A stretch of 64,000 nucleotides of DNA. Origin: Photobacterium sp. TLY01 (GTDB lineage: Bacteria; Pseudomonadota; Gammaproteobacteria; Enterobacterales; Vibrionaceae). The notes under the pieces were generated by a model. It saw only the letters and a program-made list of their open reading frames with translations, searched no databases and was not told where the DNA came from. The stretch spans positions 620,001-684,000 of the forward strand of contig NZ_CP090364.1 of assembly GCF_021432065.1 (NCBI RefSeq), in the 5' to 3' direction. Numbering within the stretch: position 1 is the stretch's first letter; each line of letters opens with the position of its first letter. A program made the translations under genes and the position numbers. Positions 59,965 to 64,000 of the stretch are shown in pieces.

Positions 59965-61221
59965 ATGCGAAGGCTAGCATTACTGTCTACATTGATTCCG
60001 GTGTTGCTTGGCACGCAAAGCGTGCAGGCAGCGTCCTGGCTGGACAACCGGTTCCGGGTTGATCCGACCGTCAAGCAAGTGGCCTTCGTGGTAGAAAGAG
60101 AAACCAAGAACCAGAATGTGGTCTTGGTCCGGCCGGACGGGGTGAAATACTATCCGTGGCGACATCCGGACAATGTCGCCTGGCACGAAGAGCCGGGCAG
60201 AGACATCATCACGATTGAAAACCCAATGCCGGGTCCCTGGCAGGCGGTTGGTCGGGTCAGTGATAAGAATCAGGTGAAGGTGCTTTCCAACCTCAAGCTG
60301 GATGTAGCACCGCTGCCGGAAAGATTGTATCAGAGCGAATCATACAAATTTACTGCTCGTCTGACACAAGATGGCGAGTTGCTGACCGACAGAGATTTTC
60401 TCGACAGTGTCAAAATGTCGGTGAATTTCTTTGAATATGTGGACGAGCCTGAAGCACAATCGGAAGATGCACTGCCCACGCCCCTGTCACTAGGGGAATT
60501 TGTCGATGATGGCTTAAACCTTGATGAAGCTCCGGGAGACGGGGTATTTACTGTCGCCCTGCCTGTTCATATCCAGCCGGGTCGTTACCGGGTGAAGATC
60601 ACCTCGGGGAATGGCATTTTTCTTCGTACCCATGAGCAGCAGGTCATGGTTTATCCGCCACCGATTTTGTCCTCTTTTATTCAGGCGAGAGCACCGGAAG
60701 ATCCGCATCAGCTGGTGGTGACCTCGGAGGAAGGCATGATCGAGCCGGGGTCTGTGTCTGTGCATGTTGAGCAGGAAGCCCCGGATGGCAGCGTGACAAT
60801 CAGCCAGGAGCAGTCTCAGCCAGAAACAACCAATCTGGACGTTGCCGTTCCGAACTTGCAGCAGCCTGGCAGCTATGCCTGGTCCGGGTGGGTGTATGCA
60901 ACGGACACCTATAAAAAGCGGCCTTTGGTTTTCCCGTTAGAAAAAAGCCACTTTGCGATTACGTCCGTTTTGCAATTAGATAAAAATCTGGCGGAGTACC
61001 GTGCACGGCAAGAGGAAAAAGCCCGGCTTGAAGCTGAAAGACAGCGACTTGCAGAGCAATTGGCCGCCCGCAGCCAGGCATGGAAGCTGATTCTGGCGGG
61101 TAACGGTGTGATGATATTGATGGCGCTGGTCTTTGTGATACTGAGAAGACGGCGAGCAAAATCGATTGAAGCAGAGCCGGAAGCACCGAAATTAGAAATT
61201 CCACCAGATGTGAAAGTCTAG
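59965..61221 (+). CDS. TIGR03503 family protein
   Basis: A 418-residue envelope protein. It has a signal peptide (residues 1-23, ending VQAA), a beta-rich periplasmic part with two Ig-like or CARDB-like modules (KVLSNLKLDVAPLPERLYQSESYKF; DDGLNLDEAPGDGVFTVALPVHIQPGRYRV), a charged coiled-coil stretch (EYRARQEEKARLEAERQRLAEQLAA), one membrane helix near the C-terminus (LILAGNGVMILMALVFVIL) and a short basic-acidic tail. AGGAG (59956-59960) fixes ATG 59965, seven bases after the dnaQ stop. Function unknown; the family is known in Vibrio and Shewanella. Confidence 0.82.
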   Translation: MRRLALLSTLIPVLLGTQSVQAASWLDNRFRVDPTVKQVAFVVERETKNQNVVLVRPDGVKYYPWRHPDNVAWHEEPGRDIITIENPMPGPWQAVGRVSDKNQVKVLSNLKLDVAPLPERLYQSESYKFTARLTQDGELLTDRDFLDSVKMSVNFFEYVDEPEAQSEDALPTPLSLGEFVDDGLNLDEAPGDGVFTVALPVHIQPGRYRVKITSGNGIFLRTHEQQVMVYPPPILSSFIQARAPEDPHQLVVTSEEGMIEPGSVSVHVEQEAPDGSVTISQEQSQPETTNLDVAVPNLQQPGSYAWSGWVYATDTYKKRPLVFPLEKSHFAITSVLQLDKNLAEYRARQEEKARLEAERQRLAEQLAARSQAWKLILAGNGVMILMALVFVILRRRRAKSIEAEPEAPKLEIPPDVKV

Positions 61222-61281
61222 CCACATAAGGCGCGGTAAATCCTGAGCTGGGTCTCAGGCTGAACAAATCAGATAACATAA

Positions 61282-61308
61282 AAAAGGGAAGCGCAATGCT
61301 TCCCTTTT
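61282..61308 (+). terminator. Bidirectional terminator between TIGR03503 gene and fadE
   Basis: AAAAGGGAAGC (61282-61292) pairs with GCTTCCCTTTT (61298-61308) around GCAAT, giving A and T runs on both sides. Confidence 0.9.
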
Positions 61309-61362
61309 GGTTTGTGCTTTCAACAAGCAGATATGTTTACGCAAGCAGGCAGAAGCAAATCG

Positions 61363-63816
61363 TTACGCAGCATTCTCAATGTCTTTCTGCGTATCAGCCA
61401 CGCCTGCGACTAAACGCTGGGGGTCGAAGTCATCCACATTGATGGTGCGCAGACGACCCGCTTCAGCGCGTCGTAGCAGCTCAGCTTCATCTTCGTTGAT
61501 AGCTTTCAACTCAAGGCCAGTGTCGGCCACTTGATCCAGCTGCATGAATGGCAGTTTTTTGCCCGCCGCCTGACACACACGGTCGTATAAAGGTTCTGCA
61601 GCCAGAATGTCTTTCAGCGCTTCTTCCATCATACCTGCCGGGTTCGTCTCAATCGCTTCCAGGAACTGACCGCGGCCTAACCGGTCACGGGTTTCACACG
61701 GTGTCTGCAGCATCACAGCCAGCTTGTGATCCAGTTTGTCGCTCGGTTGCACTCGAGACAGACCGCGCGGTAATATCAGAACGCGCAGCAGCCCGGCAAC
61801 AGCACGGTTAGGGAAGTTGCGCAGGAACTGGTCGATGGCTTGCTCGGTCTGATACAGCGCATCTTGCAGGCCCCAGTGAACCAGCGGCAGATCTTCTTGC
61901 TTACTGCCGTCATCGGCATAACGTTTCAGGGTCGCAGAGGCCAGATACAGCTGGCTCAGGATATCCCCCAGACGTGCCGACAGGCGCTCTTTACGTTTCA
62001 GTGAACCACCCAGAACAGCCATAGACATATCAGACAGCAAAGCCATGTTGGCACTGTAGCGGTTCAGTTGCTGGTAGTATCGCTTGGTCGCATCTTTACG
62101 CGGTGAAGAAGACCCGCGACCGTCGGTCAGACCCAGCCAGAATGAGCGCATCAAATTACTGATCACAAAACCAATATGACCGAACAGTGCATCATCAAAG
62201 TCGATCAGAGCCTGACGCTGGTCTTCGTTGTAGGCAGCGTTCATTTCAGTCAGCACGTAAGGATGACAGCGAATCGCCCCCTGACCGTAGATAATCATGG
62301 AGCGGGTCAGGATATTGGCGCCTTCAACGGTGATCGCGATCGGTGCACCCTGATAGCCTCGAGCCAGGAAGTTGCTTGGACCCAGGCAGATCCCTTTACC
62401 GCCGATGATGTCCATCGCGTCGATGATGCCGCGCTGGCTGCGGTGCGTACAGTGGTATTTTACGATAGCTGAAATTACCGACGGTTTTTCACCGAGATCG
62501 ATACCGGAGACCGTGAGGCTGCTGGCGGCGTCCAGCACATAAGCATTACCGGCAATACGTGCCAGCGGCTCTTCAATCCCTTCCATTTTACCGATAGGCA
62601 GTTTGAACTGACGACGAATACGTGAGTAAGCACCGGTTGCCAGGGCTGTCGTTTTGAGGCCGCCTGTGGTGTTTGATGGCAGAGTGATACCGCGACCAAC
62701 CGACAGGCACTCCACCAGCATGCGCCAGCCTTGCCCCGCCATTTCCTGACCACCAATGATGTAGCTCAGCGGTACGAAAATCTTGTCACCCTGAGTCGGA
62801 CCATTCTGGAACGGCACGTTGAGCGGGAAGTGGCGGCGACCGATTTTCACGCCGTCTAAATGCGTTGGGATCAGGGCACAGGTGATCCCCAGTTCTTCTT
62901 CATCACCAATTAAATGCTCTGGATCGTACAGCTTGAAAGCCAGGCCCAGAACCGTGGCCACAGGTGCCAGCGTGATATAACGCTTGTTCCAGGTCAGCTC
63001 CATCCCCAGGATTTCTTCACCCTGCCACTGACCTTTTTTGACAATACCGAAATCCGGAATGGCACCGGCATCAGAGCCTGCCTCCGGACTGGTCAGCGCA
63101 AAACAGGGAATTTCTTTCCCTGCCGCCAGGCGAGGAAGGTAGTGATTTTTCTGCTCTTCTGTGCCGTAGTGTTGCAGCAGCTCACCCGGACCTAATGAGT
63201 TAGGTACGCCCACGGTGGACGACATCACCATAGAGACACTGGACAGTTTTTGCAGCACCAGTGATTGCGCATAAGCCGAAAATTCCAGACCACCAAACTC
63301 TTTTTTGATGATCATGGCGAAGAATTTCTTGTCCTTCAGGTATTGCCAGACTTCAGGAGGAAGATCGGCCATATCATGGGTGACTTCAAAGTCATTGACC
63401 ATGCGGCAAACTTCATTGACCGGGCCTTCCAGGAAGGCTTTCTCTTCTGCACTCAGGCGTGGCGCAGGAATATCATGCAGTTTGTTCCAGTCCGGCGCAC
63501 CGCGAAACAGATCGGCTTCCCACCAGACCGTGCCGGCGTCGATTGCTTCTTTTTCTGTCCGCGACATTTCAGGCATCACGCCTTTGAAGGCTTTCAGGGC
63601 AGGTTTGCTGAGTAATTTCTGGCGGATGGCCTGCAGGTTCAGTGGCAATGCAATGATCAGAAACGCCAGCCAACTGTACTCGCCGGTAATGTCCAGCACA
63701 GTACCAACAGCAAGCGCGACGGCGAAAACAAGGGTGAAGGTTCTGAGGCTGGCTCTGTGATAAGCGAGCACTCCGGTTATCCCCAACAACCCCAGCAGGT
63801 ACACGAGTGTAGCCAT
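61363..63816 (-). CDS. fadE: Acyl-CoA dehydrogenase FadE
   Basis: FadE carries out the first oxidation of fatty acid beta-oxidation. The 817-residue protein (E. coli 814) has two N-terminal membrane helices (residues 1-45), then the acyl-CoA dehydrogenase core: [35 protein letters not shown] for FAD and substrate contact, and [26 protein letters not shown] with the catalytic region. The long C-terminal domain (from about residue 560) is specific to FadE. A FadR box lies upstream. The gene beyond is not in the window. Confidence 0.97.
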   Translation of the reverse strand: MATLVYLLGLLGITGVLAYHRASLRTFTLVFAVALAVGTVLDITGEYSWLAFLIIALPLNLQAIRQKLLSKPALKAFKGVMPEMSRTEKEAIDAGTVWWEADLFRGAPDWNKLHDIPAPRLSAEEKAFLEGPVNEVCRMVNDFEVTHDMADLPPEVWQYLKDKKFFAMIIKKEFGGLEFSAYAQSLVLQKLSSVSMVMSSTVGVPNSLGPGELLQHYGTEEQKNHYLPRLAAGKEIPCFALTSPEAGSDAGAIPDFGIVKKGQWQGEEILGMELTWNKRYITLAPVATVLGLAFKLYDPEHLIGDEEELGITCALIPTHLDGVKIGRRHFPLNVPFQNGPTQGDKIFVPLSYIIGGQEMAGQGWRMLVECLSVGRGITLPSNTTGGLKTTALATGAYSRIRRQFKLPIGKMEGIEEPLARIAGNAYVLDAASSLTVSGIDLGEKPSVISAIVKYHCTHRSQRGIIDAMDIIGGKGICLGPSNFLARGYQGAPIAITVEGANILTRSMIIYGQGAIRCHPYVLTEMNAAYNEDQRQALIDFDDALFGHIGFVISNLMRSFWLGLTDGRGSSSPRKDATKRYYQQLNRYSANMALLSDMSMAVLGGSLKRKERLSARLGDILSQLYLASATLKRYADDGSKQEDLPLVHWGLQDALYQTEQAIDQFLRNFPNRAVAGLLRVLILPRGLSRVQPSDKLDHKLAVMLQTPCETRDRLGRGQFLEAIETNPAGMMEEALKDILAAEPLYDRVCQAAGKKLPFMQLDQVADTGLELKAINEDEAELLRRAEAGRLRTINVDDFDPQRLVAGVADTQKDIENAA

Positions 63817-63878
63817 TCTTTCTTCTCCTTATCAGGGATATTCCCTTAGGGTATTTTTAGTGAATTTTATATTCGGGT

Positions 63879-63895
63879 AAGAGGTCATACCACTT
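63879..63895 (-). promoter_or_regulatory. FadR operator of fadE
   Basis: AAGAGGTCATACCACTT is a 17-bp near-palindrome that fits the FadR pattern AACTGGTCNGACCAGTT (conserved GGTC and ACC halves). It lies about 65 bp upstream of the fadE start, next to a TATAAA-like -10 on the minus strand, so FadR would block fadE until long-chain acyl-CoA is present. The 63817-64000 stretch holds nothing else that I can name. Confidence 0.75.
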
Positions 63896-64000
63896 GATTT
63901 GATTGTAAGGTAATCTTTGGCGAAATGTAAAAATCTTTTTTCGATTTTGCTGAGTAGGTTCTCATCGTCATTTGATGAAAGAGGCAACAAAAAGGTGGGA

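Overview
The window is a contiguous piece of a gammaproteobacterial chromosome, almost certainly Vibrionaceae and most like Photobacterium or a close relative. The evidence is the 16S sequence, the tRNA-Glu in the rRNA spacer, the Vibrio-type families DUF2789, DUF3301, DUF3549 and TIGR03503, and gene order. From about 4.7 kb onward the backbone follows the E. coli 4-5 minute region: yaeH, glnD, map | rpsB, tsf, pyrH, frr, uppS, cdsA, dxr, rseP, bamA, skp, lpxD, fabZ, lpxA, lpxB, rnhB, dnaE, accA, tilS, yaeP, proS, trmO, metQIN, gmhB, rRNA operon, yafD, mltD, gloB, yafS, rnhA, dnaQ, fadE. I saw no prophage, IS element, CRISPR array or clear broken gene.

Layout. 1-1.5 kb: the start of a DUF2789 gene, then two tandem CsrB-type regulatory RNAs, each with its own upstream GacA/UvrY-type (VarA) box, IHF-like site, promoter and GNRA-loop terminator. 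1.5-4.7 kb: small housekeeping genes (DUF3301, DUF3549, yqcC, truC, yqcA). 4.7-9 kb, minus strand: yaeH, glnD, map. 9-30 kb, plus strand: translation factors, isoprenoid and phospholipid synthesis, envelope assembly (rseP, bamA, skp), the lipid A first steps (lpxD, fabZ, lpxA, lpxB), then rnhB, dnaE, accA and tilS. 30-35 kb: a less conserved stretch with a c-type cytochrome, a sodium-coupled transporter, yaeP with a DUF4250 gene, a diguanylate cyclase and a patatin-like lipase. 35-42 kb: proS, trmO, a Zur-controlled pair of zinc-independent ribosomal proteins (rpmE2, rpmJ2), the MetJ-controlled methionine importer metNIQ and gmhB. 42-47.7 kb: a five-gene YejABEF/Dpp-type peptide ABC importer that separates gmhB from the rRNA operon. 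47.8-53.7 kb: rrn operon 16S, tRNA-Glu, 23S, 5S, tRNA-Asp, tRNA-Trp. 54-64 kb: yafD, YIP1-like gene, mltD, gloB, yafS, rnhA, dnaQ, a TIGR03503 gene and fadE behind a FadR box.

How it fits together. Most genes serve growth: ribosome synthesis, membrane and LPS construction, replication. Several visible control points adjust them to conditions: CsrB RNAs (CsrA sequestration), Zur (zinc), MetJ (methionine), FadR (fatty acids), an S2-type rpsB leader and a strong rrn P1 promoter. I did not find a clearly new biological system. The observations most worth a second look are the exact 698-bp periodicity of the tandem csrB regulatory regions, a terminator-like hairpin inside the rRNA spacer that absorbs the tRNA-Glu CCA end, and the lineage-specific inserts in an otherwise conserved backbone.
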